Of a stretch of 64,000 bases of DNA, positions 17,149-25,972 are shown in pieces (the first letter of the stretch is position 1; every line of letters starts with the position of its first letter). The translations under genes and the position numbers were made by a program. Source of the stretch: an uncultured Treponema sp. (GTDB lineage Bacteria > Spirochaetota > Spirochaetia > Treponematales > Treponemataceae). The notes under the pieces were generated by a model. The model made no database searches. It saw only the letters and a program-made list of their open reading frames with translations, and had not been told where the DNA came from. Where the stretch lies: assembly GCA_947167345.1 (NCBI GenBank), contig CAMVHR010000001.1:1-64000 (forward strand), given 5' to 3'.

Positions 17149-19239
17149 ATGGCTGTTAATGTCCCTGAATTGTTTGGCAGTATGGTTTTTAATCAGAAAG
17201 TAATGAAAGACAGGTTGCCGAAGGAAACTTTTAAGGCTCTCAAAAAGACTCTTGATGATGGAGAACCTCTCCACATAGACATTGCAAATCAAGTTGCTCA
17301 TGCAATGAAAGAGTGGGCTATTGAAAAAGGTGCAACTCACTATACACACTGGTTCCAGCCATTGACAGGAATTACAGCTGAAAAGCATGACTCATTTATT
17401 ACTCCACAGGATGACGGTAGCGTAATAATGGCATTCAGCGGAAAGGAACTTGTAAAAGGTGAGCCAGATGCTTCTTCTTTCCCTTCTGGAGGCCGTCGCG
17501 CAACATTCGAAGCTCGCGGTTATACAGTCTGGGATCCGACTGCATACCCTTTTATAAAAGAGCATACCCTGTGTATCCCGACAGCATTCTGTTCATACAC
17601 TGGCGAAGCACTCGATAAAAAGACTCCTCTTCTTCGCTCAATGGAAGCTCTGAATGTTCAGGCAAAGAGAATCCTTAAATTGTTTGGCAAGGATATTCGC
17701 CACGTTGCTACAACAGTTGGTCCTGAGCAGGAATACTTTATTGTAGACCGCAAGCTCTTTGATGAACGCAAAGATCTTCTCATGACAGGTCGCACTCTTT
17801 TTGGAGCAAAACCTTCTAAAGGTCAGGAAATGGATGACCAGTACTTTGCAGCTCTTAACCCAAGAATTGTAGAGTACATGGAAGATTTGAACGAAACTTT
17901 GTGGAAATATGGCATCTATTCAAAGACAGAACATAACGAAGTTGCCCCTGCCCAGCACGAAATGGCTCCAATCTTTACAACAACAAACCTTTCTACTGAT
18001 CAGAACCAGCTGACAATGGAAGTGATGAAGAAAGTTGCAAAACGCCATGGACTTGTATGCCTTCTTCATGAAAAGCCTTTTGCTGGTGTAAACGGTTCTG
18101 GTAAGCATAACAACTGGTCTATGTCTACAAATGAAGGTGAGAACCTTCTTGAACCAGGAAAAACACCTGCCAGCAATGCTCAGTTTATTCTGTTCTTGAC
18201 TGCAATAATTAAGGCTGTAGACGAAAATCAGGATTTGCTGCGCATTTCTGTTGCAAGCGCTGGTAATGATCATCGTCTTGGAGCAAACGAGGCACCTCCA
18301 GCTATTATTTCTGTATATCTTGGTGACGAGCTTCATGCAGTTCTTGAGTCTATCAAGGATGGTACTCCTTACAACAGGGCTACAAACCAGAAGATGACGA
18401 TTGGTGTTGACGTTCTGCCACCTATTCCAAAGGATTCTACAGACCGCAACCGTACATCTCCATTTGCATTTACAGGTAATAAGTTTGAATTCCGTTCATG
18501 TGGTTCAAGCCTTTCAATTGCTGGTCCTAACACAACCCTTGATGCAATTGTTGCTTATACTCTTAAGCAGTTTGCCGATGAACTGGAACAGGCAAAAGAC
18601 TTTAATTCTGCATTGCAGGCGTTGATTAAGAGGGAAATTACTGCACACTGGAGAATCGTATTCAACGGTAACGGATATGATGCTTCATGGGTTAAGGAAG
18701 CCGAAAAGCGCGGTCTTTTAAACCTTAAGACTCTGCCTGATGCAATGGCACACTATCTTGATGCAAAGAACATCAAATTGTTTACTGAACTTGGTGTTTA
18801 CACAGAAGTTGAGATGAAGAGCCATTATGACATTAAGCTTGAAAAGTATGCACAGGTTCTGAACATTGAAGTTCAGACAATGCTTGAAATGATTAATAAA
18901 GACATTTTGCCTGCTGCATATAAATATATCCGCGATGTAAGCAAGACTGTTGCAGACTTGAAAGCTGTAGTTCCTTCTGCAAAGGCAACTGCAGAAACAA
19001 ATCTCCTTTCTACACTTGATGGTCTGGTAAATGAACTTGCTCTGAAGGAAGAGGCTTTGTGCAAGGCTCATCTTGCGGCAAAAGCTTCTGATGACCCAAT
19101 GACAATCGCCCGTGCTTACGTTGATTCTGTTATTCCTGCAATGACAGAAGCTCGTGCCGTAGCAGATCAGATTGAGCCACTGCTTGGTGAAGACTATAAG
19201 CCATATCCTTCTTACGAGGATTTGCTGTTTAGAGTTTAG
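17149..19239 (+). CDS. glnN: glutamine synthetase type III
   Basis: 696 residues, the length of GSIII (about 700), much longer than GSI or GSII. N-terminal [29 protein letters not shown] and the ATP/metal-site [10 protein letters not shown] are characteristic of the family. The enzyme makes glutamine from glutamate, ammonia and ATP in the cytoplasm. Start ATG 17149 is chosen for GGAGG 8 bases upstream; an in-frame ATG at 17122 lacks a site. GSIII has no adenylylation loop, so control is likely by transcription, consistent with the terminator-like leader hairpin (17043-17121). The next gene, 128 bases on, is the ammonium transporter, behind a matching hairpin. Confidence 0.93.
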   Translation: MAVNVPELFGSMVFNQKVMKDRLPKETFKALKKTLDDGEPLHIDIANQVAHAMKEWAIEKGATHYTHWFQPLTGITAEKHDSFITPQDDGSVIMAFSGKELVKGEPDASSFPSGGRRATFEARGYTVWDPTAYPFIKEHTLCIPTAFCSYTGEALDKKTPLLRSMEALNVQAKRILKLFGKDIRHVATTVGPEQEYFIVDRKLFDERKDLLMTGRTLFGAKPSKGQEMDDQYFAALNPRIVEYMEDLNETLWKYGIYSKTEHNEVAPAQHEMAPIFTTTNLSTDQNQLTMEVMKKVAKRHGLVCLLHEKPFAGVNGSGKHNNWSMSTNEGENLLEPGKTPASNAQFILFLTAIIKAVDENQDLLRISVASAGNDHRLGANEAPPAIISVYLGDELHAVLESIKDGTPYNRATNQKMTIGVDVLPPIPKDSTDRNRTSPFAFTGNKFEFRSCGSSLSIAGPNTTLDAIVAYTLKQFADELEQAKDFNSALQALIKREITAHWRIVFNGNGYDASWVKEAEKRGLLNLKTLPDAMAHYLDAKNIKLFTELGVYTEVEMKSHYDIKLEKYAQVLNIEVQTMLEMINKDILPAAYKYIRDVSKTVADLKAVVPSAKATAETNLLSTLDGLVNELALKEEALCKAHLAAKASDDPMTIARAYVDSVIPAMTEARAVADQIEPLLGEDYKPYPSYEDLLFRV

Positions 19240-19278
19240 CTCTCAGTAGTTTTTTTGTAGTAACTGTTTTTTTAGCAC

Positions 19279-19340
19279 AAAGGCGTGCATGACATTCAAC
19301 CGTTTGTTTATAACGGCTCAATGTCGTGCACGCCTTTTTT
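19279..19340 (+). promoter_or_regulatory. amt leader hairpin / terminator between glnN and amt
   Basis: An 18-bp stem (19279-19296 with 19320-19337) with one G-U pair, starting AAAGGCG and closing CGCCTTT plus a U-run. It contains an inner hairpin CCGTT/AACGG with a 7-base loop. It ends 27 bases before the amt ATG, leaving no room for a promoter after it. Transcripts from glnN or from a promoter in the 39 bases upstream must pass it, so read-through control is expected. Confidence 0.65.
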
Positions 19341-19367
19341 ATTTTGCCATATTACGGAGGTAAAAAT

Positions 19368-21113
19368 ATGGATATAAGTGAAATTTCAACCCAAATCTCA
19401 CAGGTAAGCGGTGATATTTGGAGCGTATGGTTCTTGGCAGGAGCTGCACTGGTATTTTGGATGCAGGCTGGTTTTGCCATGGTAGAAGCAGGATTTACTC
19501 GTGCAAAAAACACTGGTAACATTATCATGAAGAACCTTATGGATTTCTGCATTGGAACTGTAATGTGGTTTCTTATTGGTGCTTCCCTCATGCTTTCTTA
19601 TACTGATCCTGCAACTGGTGAGGTAAGCCGTGGAATATGGTCATTCTTTGGAAAACCAGGCTTTAGTGTATTTAGCCAGTATGCAACGTTTGACTTTTCA
19701 GGCTTTGTCTTTAACCTTGTGTTCTGCGCTACTACAGCTACAATTGTTTCTGGAGCAATGGCAGAAAGAACCAAGTTTTCTACATACTGCATTTACTCAG
19801 CAATAATATCTGGAATAATCTATCCTATAGAAGCTCACTGGATATGGGGTGGGGGATTCCTTGCTTCATGGGGATTCCATGACTATGCAGGTTCATGCTG
19901 CATTCACATGGTAGGTGGCATTTGTGCTCTTATTGGAGCTAAAATTCTTGGGCCACGTCTGGGCAAGTTTGAGAAAGATAGTTCCGGCAAAATCATAAAG
20001 GTTCATGGATTCCCTGGACACAACATTGCCATGGGTGCACTCGGTGTGTTTATACTTTGGTTGGGTTGGTACGGATTTAACGGTGCTGCGGCAACAGACG
20101 TTCCTACACTCGGTTCTATATTCCTGACAACAACAGTTGCTCCAGCTGTTGCAACTGTTGTAGCAATGCTCTTTACATGGATTAAATATGGTAAACCAGA
20201 TGTTTCAATGTGTCTTAATGCATCCCTTGCAGGTCTTGTTGCCATTACAGCACCATGTGATGTTGCTGACTGTGCTGGAGCTGCCATAATTGGTGTTGTG
20301 GCAGGTCTTCTTGTAATATTTGGTGTATGGCTGTTGGATTATAAACTTCATGTAGATGATCCTGTAGGTGCTGTTGCCGTCCACATGATGAACGGTATCT
20401 GGGGTACTGTAGCCGTAGGTCTTTTTGCAACTGATTCTGCTCCAGGATTTGCCCTTGCCGGAATTAAGGAAGGTGTATTCTATGGTGGTGGTTTTGAACA
20501 GCTTGGAAAGCAGTTTGGAGGAATGGGCATTACAATTATATGGACTATAATAACCATAACAATAGCATTCCTTATCCTTAAAAGTACAATAGGACTTCGC
20601 GTAAGCGCAGAGGAAGAAATTATAGGTCTTGATAAGCTTGAGCATGGTCTTTCATCAAGTTATGCAGGATTTTCAATCAGCTATACTCAGGAAGAAGTTG
20701 AAGAAGCAAAAGAGGCTGGCATAGCCATACCTGAAACAGCTCCTGCTTCAAAAGATGTTCCGGCTCATAAAGTTGTTATCATTACACGTCAGAGCAAATT
20801 TGATGCCCTTAAGACTGCCATGAATGATATTGGTGTTACAGGAATGACAGTTGTGAATGTTATGGGCTGCGGAATGCAGAAGGGTGCTGCGGAGTATTAC
20901 CGCGGAGCACCAGTTGCAATGAGCCTTTTGCCAAAGATAAAGGTCGAGATAGTTGTTTCAAAGGTTCCTGTCGAGACTGTGGTAGAAGTTGCAAAGAAGG
21001 CTCTCTACACTGGACATATAGGAGACGGAAAGATATTCGTCTATCCTGTTGATAATGTTGTAAAAGTCCGTACTGGAGAATCTGGATACGATGCCTTACA
21101 GGATGAAGAGTAA
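19368..21113 (+). CDS. amt: ammonium transporter with fused C-terminal PII domain
   Basis: 581 residues from ATG 19368 (GGAGG upstream). Residues 1 to about 425 form an Amt/Mep channel: MQAGFAMVEAGFTRAKN, the first pore His in CCIHMVGG and the second in GAVAVHMMNG. After a linker, about 467-581 form a complete PII signal protein, with the C-terminal signature TGHIGDGKIFVYPVDN. The channel imports ammonium; PII proteins plug Amt according to ADP/ATP and 2-oxoglutarate, so this fusion is a built-in gate. The T-loop reads YYRGAPVAMSLLPK: the uridylylated Tyr51 of GlnB/GlnK is Val, so that modification cannot occur. Expression probably follows the leader hairpin at 19279-19340. Confidence 0.93.
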   Translation: MDISEISTQISQVSGDIWSVWFLAGAALVFWMQAGFAMVEAGFTRAKNTGNIIMKNLMDFCIGTVMWFLIGASLMLSYTDPATGEVSRGIWSFFGKPGFSVFSQYATFDFSGFVFNLVFCATTATIVSGAMAERTKFSTYCIYSAIISGIIYPIEAHWIWGGGFLASWGFHDYAGSCCIHMVGGICALIGAKILGPRLGKFEKDSSGKIIKVHGFPGHNIAMGALGVFILWLGWYGFNGAAATDVPTLGSIFLTTTVAPAVATVVAMLFTWIKYGKPDVSMCLNASLAGLVAITAPCDVADCAGAAIIGVVAGLLVIFGVWLLDYKLHVDDPVGAVAVHMMNGIWGTVAVGLFATDSAPGFALAGIKEGVFYGGGFEQLGKQFGGMGITIIWTIITITIAFLILKSTIGLRVSAEEEIIGLDKLEHGLSSSYAGFSISYTQEEVEEAKEAGIAIPETAPASKDVPAHKVVIITRQSKFDALKTAMNDIGVTGMTVVNVMGCGMQKGAAEYYRGAPVAMSLLPKIKVEIVVSKVPVETVVEVAKKALYTGHIGDGKIFVYPVDNVVKVRTGESGYDALQDEE

Positions 21114-21144
21114 GGCATTGTAGGAATGTAAAAAAGTTCTCCTC

Positions 21145-22413
21145 CTACAGAGTCTGTTCGGCAAGCCAGCTCCACAGACTCTGTTCTTTTCCATCTGCAC
21201 TTTTTGTAAAGCATTTATCATTAAGTGCATATATCCATGACCAGTGGCCAAAATATTCTGTTCCGTCTTCGCCATGGACATCCTTAAACAGAGAAACCTT
21301 TGCTTGCGGCAGTTTTTTTGTGGTGGCAATGATATGCTCAGAAGGTTTTACAGTATCGTCATTTTCTGCCGCAACAAACCAAAGCGGCACTTTTTTTAGG
21401 GCATCAATATCATTCTGTGTAAGCCATCTGTCATTGTATGCCTCGCAGATAGGATATGCTGCGGCAAAAAAATCGGGATAGTGCAAAAGAAGGTTGATTG
21501 TCATGTAGCCGCCATTTGAACATCCCCCAAGGTATATTCTGGAAGTGTCTATTGCTTTGTTTTTCTTTACAAATTCCTTTATTACATGCATACATTCTTC
21601 GGTATACTGGGAAGATTTGTCTGTAACGCTGTCGCTTTCTATGTCGTATGGCGTTTCGTGATCCATCCAGACTGTAGGTGTCTGAACGCACAGAACGTAA
21701 GCCCCTTCTGGAAAATATGACTGGATTGGATTTTCTGCAAGTGCTGTAACCTTGTTTCCCAAGAGTACGATTTCTGTGTCGTGCCCACCTTCTCCTGCAC
21801 CGTGAAGCCATATAATGAGCGGATGCTTTTTGCCGTCATCATAGGATGATGGTGTATATGCACATGCTGTCAGTCGGTTAAATGTTTTTACTTCGCTAAA
21901 AACTGTTGTCTGCGGACAAAACATGTCATTGAATGTCGTTATGGGGTTTGAAAGTTTTGCATGTGAAATTGAGTGAGGAAAACTCATTTTCCATTCATTT
22001 TTTTCATTTTCTTCATTCCAGTTAAACGGATTTTCTTCTTTTGCAAGCGGATGTATTTTTAGCTCTAATGCTAGATGGTCAAGGACTGTACCACTAGGCA
22101 ATTCTTCTTTTCTGTTTCCGTCTATGTCACACAAGTAGCAGTCCGTTACTGTCCTTTTTTTTCCTTCCGCTGTTACTGTAAAAAGCTCTGGCTTTAAATC
22201 TTCGTTAGTAAAATCATCTATTGCATCGGTGTTGAGTATTATTTTGCTTATTGCAGGTCCCCAGTCACAGCCTTGAATGACAAGTGTGTATGAGTTTGCC
22301 TTTTCCTTGAACTGCTCAAGAGTCTCTTTAATCATCTTGCGTTTCCATTTTGTAATAAGTACAAAAAGCAGAGCCATTACTGCCATAATAACTATTCCAG
22401 ATGTAGTGCCCAT
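21145..22413 (-). CDS. membrane-anchored alpha/beta hydrolase (esterase/prolyl-oligopeptidase-like)
   Basis: 422 residues. One N-terminal helix (about 6-21) probably anchors it, with the catalytic part outside. The C-terminal half (from about 195) is an alpha/beta hydrolase: HPLIIWLHGAGEGG (oxyanion strand), nucleophile GGCSNGGY, acid in AAENDDTVKPSEH, and His in GHWSWIY. This matches predicted feruloyl/PHB-esterase-like families that often cut plant polymers or peptides; the substrate is unknown. The N-terminal 190 residues resemble the accessory beta domain of such esterases. It starts 2 bases after the YczE-like gene, whose end carries its AAGGAG site. Confidence 0.8.
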   Translation of the reverse strand: MGTTSGIVIMAVMALLFVLITKWKRKMIKETLEQFKEKANSYTLVIQGCDWGPAISKIILNTDAIDDFTNEDLKPELFTVTAEGKKRTVTDCYLCDIDGNRKEELPSGTVLDHLALELKIHPLAKEENPFNWNEENEKNEWKMSFPHSISHAKLSNPITTFNDMFCPQTTVFSEVKTFNRLTACAYTPSSYDDGKKHPLIIWLHGAGEGGHDTEIVLLGNKVTALAENPIQSYFPEGAYVLCVQTPTVWMDHETPYDIESDSVTDKSSQYTEECMHVIKEFVKKNKAIDTSRIYLGGCSNGGYMTINLLLHYPDFFAAAYPICEAYNDRWLTQNDIDALKKVPLWFVAAENDDTVKPSEHIIATTKKLPQAKVSLFKDVHGEDGTEYFGHWSWIYALNDKCFTKSADGKEQSLWSWLAEQTL

Positions 22414-22415
22414 AA

Positions 22416-23096
22416 TTACTCCTTAAATATGGAAATATGTTCTTTCATGAATTTGCCGACTTGCGTTATGGCAGGTCCCATGGCAAAAGCCATTATTGTG
22501 GAGCCTAGCATGGAACTTTGTACTCCGTTTATTGCTGTAAGTCCAGCTACAAGTCCGATTATTACGCCTGCAAGGTCGTAAGCAATTCTTAGAATAAAGT
22601 ACGGTATCGTTGAGATTTTCTGACTGATTATCTTTATTGCCGCATCGTATGGTGAAAGTCCCATGTCGCAGTTCATGTAGACTGCTGCTGTAATTACAAA
22701 GAAAGCAAGGGCAGCGATAAAAACTACAATTCTTAATGCAAGGTATTCAGGATTTGTAATGAGTGCATGAAAACCTGTGATTTTCCATAGCCAGCAGCTG
22801 AAATCTGCCGTGTATCCTATAAAAACCATGTTTAACAGTGTTCCGGCACCTATAAGGCGAGGATTAAATGCTATGGTAAATACAAGCATTACAATGTTCA
22901 GCAGAACCTGCCAGTTGCCCAAGGTCCATCCTATCTTGTTTGCAATGTTGACGTTCATAAATGTGTAAGGATCTGTTCCCCAAGAGGCTTCTATTAAAAA
23001 AGATAAGGTGAATCCCATAAGAAATATGGCGAATGCCACGACAATAAGTTTTTTCCAAAAGTTCTTTACAATAAATTGTTCAAGGTTTAGTTTCAT
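22416..23096 (-). CDS. YczE/YyaS/YitT-family membrane protein
   Basis: 226 residues from ATG 23096 (AGGA upstream), with about six membrane helices. The GLSPYDAAI and GTDPYTFMN repeats (an internal duplication) are the hallmark of the YczE/YitT group. The function is unknown; some members affect secretion of peptides or regulators. It is translationally coupled to the hydrolase gene that follows. Confidence 0.8.
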   Translation of the reverse strand: MKLNLEQFIVKNFWKKLIVVAFAIFLMGFTLSFLIEASWGTDPYTFMNVNIANKIGWTLGNWQVLLNIVMLVFTIAFNPRLIGAGTLLNMVFIGYTADFSCWLWKITGFHALITNPEYLALRIVVFIAALAFFVITAAVYMNCDMGLSPYDAAIKIISQKISTIPYFILRIAYDLAGVIIGLVAGLTAINGVQSSMLGSTIMAFAMGPAITQVGKFMKEHISIFKE

Positions 23097-23113
23097 GATT
23101 TCCTCGTGCAAGG

Positions 23114-23142
23114 ATTATATTATAGAAGGGATAGTGGTTCAA
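23114..23142 (-). promoter_or_regulatory. promoter for the YczE-like/hydrolase operon
   Basis: Reading the minus strand, TTGAAC (23142-23137), 17-base spacer, TATAAT (23119-23114). It predicts a short leader carrying GAGGA before ATG 23096. Confidence 0.5.
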
Positions 23143-23188
23143 GTATAGGGCAGAGCGAAAAAAAAATAAATATTTTATTGTGCAAGTG

Positions 23189-23217
23189 CTTGACAATAAT
23201 GTTTGTTTTGTATATGA
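23189..23217 (+). promoter_or_regulatory. consensus promoter for tRNA-Asn
   Basis: TTGACA (23189-23194), 17-base spacer, TATGAT (23212-23217), start near 23224, 16 bases before the tRNA. Confidence 0.75.
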
Positions 23218-23239
23218 TACTAATCACGTTAAAGCGAAT

Positions 23240-23312
23240 GCTCCCTTAGCTCAGTTGGTAGAGCAACGGACTGTTAATCCGTCTGTCGCAAGTTCAATCC
23301 TTGCAGGGGGCG
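23240..23312 (+). tRNA. tRNA-Asn(GTT)
   Basis: A 73-base cloverleaf. The acceptor GCTCCCT pairs with AGGGGGC (one G-U), the D arm is GCTCAGTTGGTAGAGC, the anticodon stem ACGGA/TCCGT encloses CTGTTAA with GTT at 23273-23275, and the T arm is GCAAG-TTCAATC-CTTGC. The CCA end is not encoded. It has its own consensus promoter and terminator. Confidence 0.97.
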
Positions 23313-23317
23313 CTTTT

Positions 23318-23344
23318 AGGCTAGGTTTTACCTAGCCTTTTTTT
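23318..23344 (+). terminator. terminator after tRNA-Asn
   Basis: AGGCTAGG (23318-23325) pairs with CCTAGCCT (23331-23338), followed by a T run. Confidence 0.85.
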
Positions 23345-23358
23345 ATGCCAAATTTTTC

Positions 23359-23386
23359 TTGACATACAGATTTTGCTGTGTAAAAT
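23359..23386 (+). promoter_or_regulatory. promoter of the YesM-like kinase, predicting a leaderless mRNA
   Basis: TTGACA (23359-23364), 16-base spacer, TAAAAT (23381-23386). The expected start at 23391-23395 is only 3-7 bases before ATG 23398, and no Shine-Dalgarno exists. Confidence 0.55.
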
Positions 23387-23397
23387 TTAAATAACCA

Positions 23398-25179
23398 ATG
23401 CTAAAACTCCTGACAAGCCTTTCTTTTTCCAAGCGTTTGCTCCTTCTTTTTATTGTGAGTAGTATTGTGCCCTTATTCCTGCTTTCGTTTGTATTTATGG
23501 AAATAAGCCAGTGGGCACTTCAAAGAAATTCCATGCGACAGGCTGAAGATGTAATTGATTCTGTGTCAAAAACAGCTGCGGAAACTGTAAGCGGAGCATT
23601 TTCTTTGGCCAGAGAACTTGCTTTATCTTCTTCTGTAATGGATTGGTGTTCTGATCGGGGGAGTGTGGAGGAAAATAATGCCCTCATTTCAAACTTATTT
23701 CAGGACATAGCCCTGCGTGGTAAAGACAGTGATTATCAGATATATCTTGTATCTTATAAAAGCGAACGTACAATTTCGCGAGGCATTGTGCCTCAGGAAT
23801 ACACTCTTGCATCTTATTCAGACTGGGGCATATTCCACCGTATCAGAAAAGAAATTGACGGTACTCTGTTTGTTCAGCCACACCATCTTACGGGAAACTG
23901 CATTGCGGCAGTCTGTGTACCTGTCTGTAACTTTGATGGTAGAAGAGAAGGTTGTGTAATTGTTGACATTCTAAGGTCTGGTTTTGCCGCAAAGCTTTCA
24001 AATCTGTCCGGCATTAACATTTTTAGTCAGTTTTACATATACGACAGTAGCGGATGCATTGCTTATAGTAGTTATTCTGTAGAGGCAGAAGGTTCTTTTA
24101 TGCAGGACATTCAGATTCTTGTGGCAAAATCCCAGTTACAGTCTGTATGCAGTACAGTCTCTGTGCCTTTTTCAGAATCATCGGTTTATGTCTGCGGTAT
24201 TCTCCCTGATGATGAAAAATTATGGTTTGTCCGAGGTTTGCGTCATTTGACTGTAAAGACTGCCTTGCTAACGGCTTTATTTGCTATTTTGATTGCTGCT
24301 GTTGTTTCCCGTTCGGTTGCACAACCTGTTCGAAGTTTGGCAGATGCCATGCAACATGCCGAGGCCGGGGAGCTTGACGTTCAGTGTCCAGAGCCAACCT
24401 ATCCTTTTGCAGACAGGGACATGACGTTTCTTATACGCAGGTTTAACAAGATGGTTTCGCACATTTCGCAACTGACAGATGATCGCGTTGAACAGCAAAG
24501 GCTTTTGCGAGTGGCAGAAGTAAAGTCGTTGCAGGCTCAGATAAGTCCTCATTTTCTTTACAACACACTTAATTCAATAAAGTCTATGGCAAAGTTTGCA
24601 GGTGCAACAAAGATTTCCAAGATGGTTACTAACCTTGGTAAGCTTTTACGTGACAGTTTTGCACCGGAAGATGATTTTTGTTCTATAGAACATGCCCTTG
24701 AAATTGTCCGCAATTACTTTGACATTGAATCAATGCGATGGGAAAATAAATTCCTTTTTGTAGAAGAAATAGATCAAAAGCTTTTACCGTATCCTATTCC
24801 AAGGCTTGTCATTCAGCCTGTGGTTGAAAATGCCCTTGTTCATGGACTTGAAGAAAAAGGTGAAAGCGGAACTTTGTATATTCGAGGTTATTTTGAGGAC
24901 TGTGAAGACGGCTCTCGTGACATAATTATAGAAGTGCATGATGACGGAATCGGCATGGATGAAAAGACATTGCAAGAAATTCAGGAAAACTTGCGTAATG
25001 TTACACGGTCAAAGCGACTCGGCAGTAACGGCATTGCACTTGTAAATACACACTCCCGTCTCAGGCTTTTGTACGGGGAGTCTTACGGGCTTTCCATTCA
25101 GTCTCAGAAAGACAAGGGGACTACTGTATCAATACGCATACCGGAGGATTTGAGGCATGATAAGAGTTCTGGTTGTTGA
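23398..25179 (+). CDS. YesM-type sensor histidine kinase
   Basis: 593 residues. TM1 (about 14-34), an extracytoplasmic sensor region of about 240 residues, TM2 (about 283-302), HAMP, then His_kinase/HATPase_c. The phosphoacceptor is in SPHFLYNTLNS (His385); the N box is VIQPVVENALVHG and the G box DDGIGM. It pairs with the AraC-type regulator encoded immediately after it with a 23-base overlap. Such LytS/YesM systems control sugar uptake genes in treponemes and firmicutes; the convergent CUT1 ABC operon is the obvious target, though no site was identified. The start is supported by the signal anchor and by a promoter that predicts a leaderless transcript. Confidence 0.9.
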   Translation: MLKLLTSLSFSKRLLLLFIVSSIVPLFLLSFVFMEISQWALQRNSMRQAEDVIDSVSKTAAETVSGAFSLARELALSSSVMDWCSDRGSVEENNALISNLFQDIALRGKDSDYQIYLVSYKSERTISRGIVPQEYTLASYSDWGIFHRIRKEIDGTLFVQPHHLTGNCIAAVCVPVCNFDGRREGCVIVDILRSGFAAKLSNLSGINIFSQFYIYDSSGCIAYSSYSVEAEGSFMQDIQILVAKSQLQSVCSTVSVPFSESSVYVCGILPDDEKLWFVRGLRHLTVKTALLTALFAILIAAVVSRSVAQPVRSLADAMQHAEAGELDVQCPEPTYPFADRDMTFLIRRFNKMVSHISQLTDDRVEQQRLLRVAEVKSLQAQISPHFLYNTLNSIKSMAKFAGATKISKMVTNLGKLLRDSFAPEDDFCSIEHALEIVRNYFDIESMRWENKFLFVEEIDQKLLPYPIPRLVIQPVVENALVHGLEEKGESGTLYIRGYFEDCEDGSRDIIIEVHDDGIGMDEKTLQEIQENLRNVTRSKRLGSNGIALVNTHSRLRLLYGESYGLSIQSQKDKGTTVSIRIPEDLRHDKSSGC

Positions 25180-25972
25180 AGATGAGCCTATTGTCCGGCG
25201 GGATTTAGTCCTTACAACTCCGTGGGAAGAATTGGGCTGTGTGTGTATTGGAGGGGCAGAAGACAGTAGCAAGGCATTGCAGCTAATCAAGGAGCAAATG
25301 CCTGAACTTATCATTACAGATATCAGAATGCCGGGAATGAGCGGTTTGGATTTAATAGAAATTGTTGCAGAAATGAGTGCTGTTTCAGAAGACGGATATT
25401 ATTGCGAGTGCATAATACTTTCTGGCTATAGCGATTTTGAGTATGCCCGGCAAGCTATGCGATCAGGTGTGCAGGAATATTTGGTAAAGCCTGTTGACGA
25501 TGAAGAGCTTGCAAATGCCATCCGAAGGGCTCGGCAGCGTATTGAAGCCCATAAAAACGATGATACTCTCAGAAAAAAGTTGTCAGACTCAAATGAAAGC
25601 ATGTTGATGCTCTTTAAGGAATATAAGCTTGGGGAGCGAAAGACTTCTAACTCACGCTATGTGGAACAGGCTATTGAATTGATTACGTCATCTTATATTG
25701 GTGGCATTACGATAGAAACTGCTGCAGAAAAAATGTCAATCTCTGCAAGCTATTTGAGCCGTATTTTCAAGCAGGAAACAGGATACACTTTTGTTGATTA
25801 CCTTACATATTACCGTATAAAGAGGGCGACAGAACTTTTGCGTTCCCCTGCTGCAAAAATATATGAAGTTGCAGACCTTGTAGGTTATACAGATGCAAGA
25901 TATTTTAGTCAGATATTCCGAAAGCTTACAGGTGTTACACCAAAAGAATTTCGCGACAGTCAGAAACTATAA
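25157..25972 (+). CDS. YesN-type response regulator with AraC DNA-binding domain
   Basis: 271 residues. The receiver domain (1-125) has the acidic pair EDE (8-10), phosphoacceptor Asp55 in ITDIRMPGMSG, and Lys in YLVKPVDD. The C-terminal AraC/XylS domain (about 167-271) carries both helix-turn-helix units (ITIETAAEKMSISASYLSRIF and the VADLVGYTDARYFSQ signature). It is a transcriptional regulator phosphorylated by the overlapping kinase. Its last 6 bases overlap the convergent gene on the minus strand. Confidence 0.92.
   Translation: MIRVLVVEDEPIVRRDLVLTTPWEELGCVCIGGAEDSSKALQLIKEQMPELIITDIRMPGMSGLDLIEIVAEMSAVSEDGYYCECIILSGYSDFEYARQAMRSGVQEYLVKPVDDEELANAIRRARQRIEAHKNDDTLRKKLSDSNESMLMLFKEYKLGERKTSNSRYVEQAIELITSSYIGGITIETAAEKMSISASYLSRIFKQETGYTFVDYLTYYRIKRATELLRSPAAKIYEVADLVGYTDARYFSQIFRKLTGVTPKEFRDSQKL

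Noticed and set aside
21113-21152. TGTAGGA/TCCTACA hairpin between amt and the minus-strand hydrolase gene as a terminator
   Set aside because: No U-run after either arm; the pairing may be chance.
23189-23344. tRNA-Asn as an integration site for a mobile element
   Set aside because: No integrase gene or repeat of the tRNA 3' end was seen nearby; the downstream genes look like ordinary chromosome.
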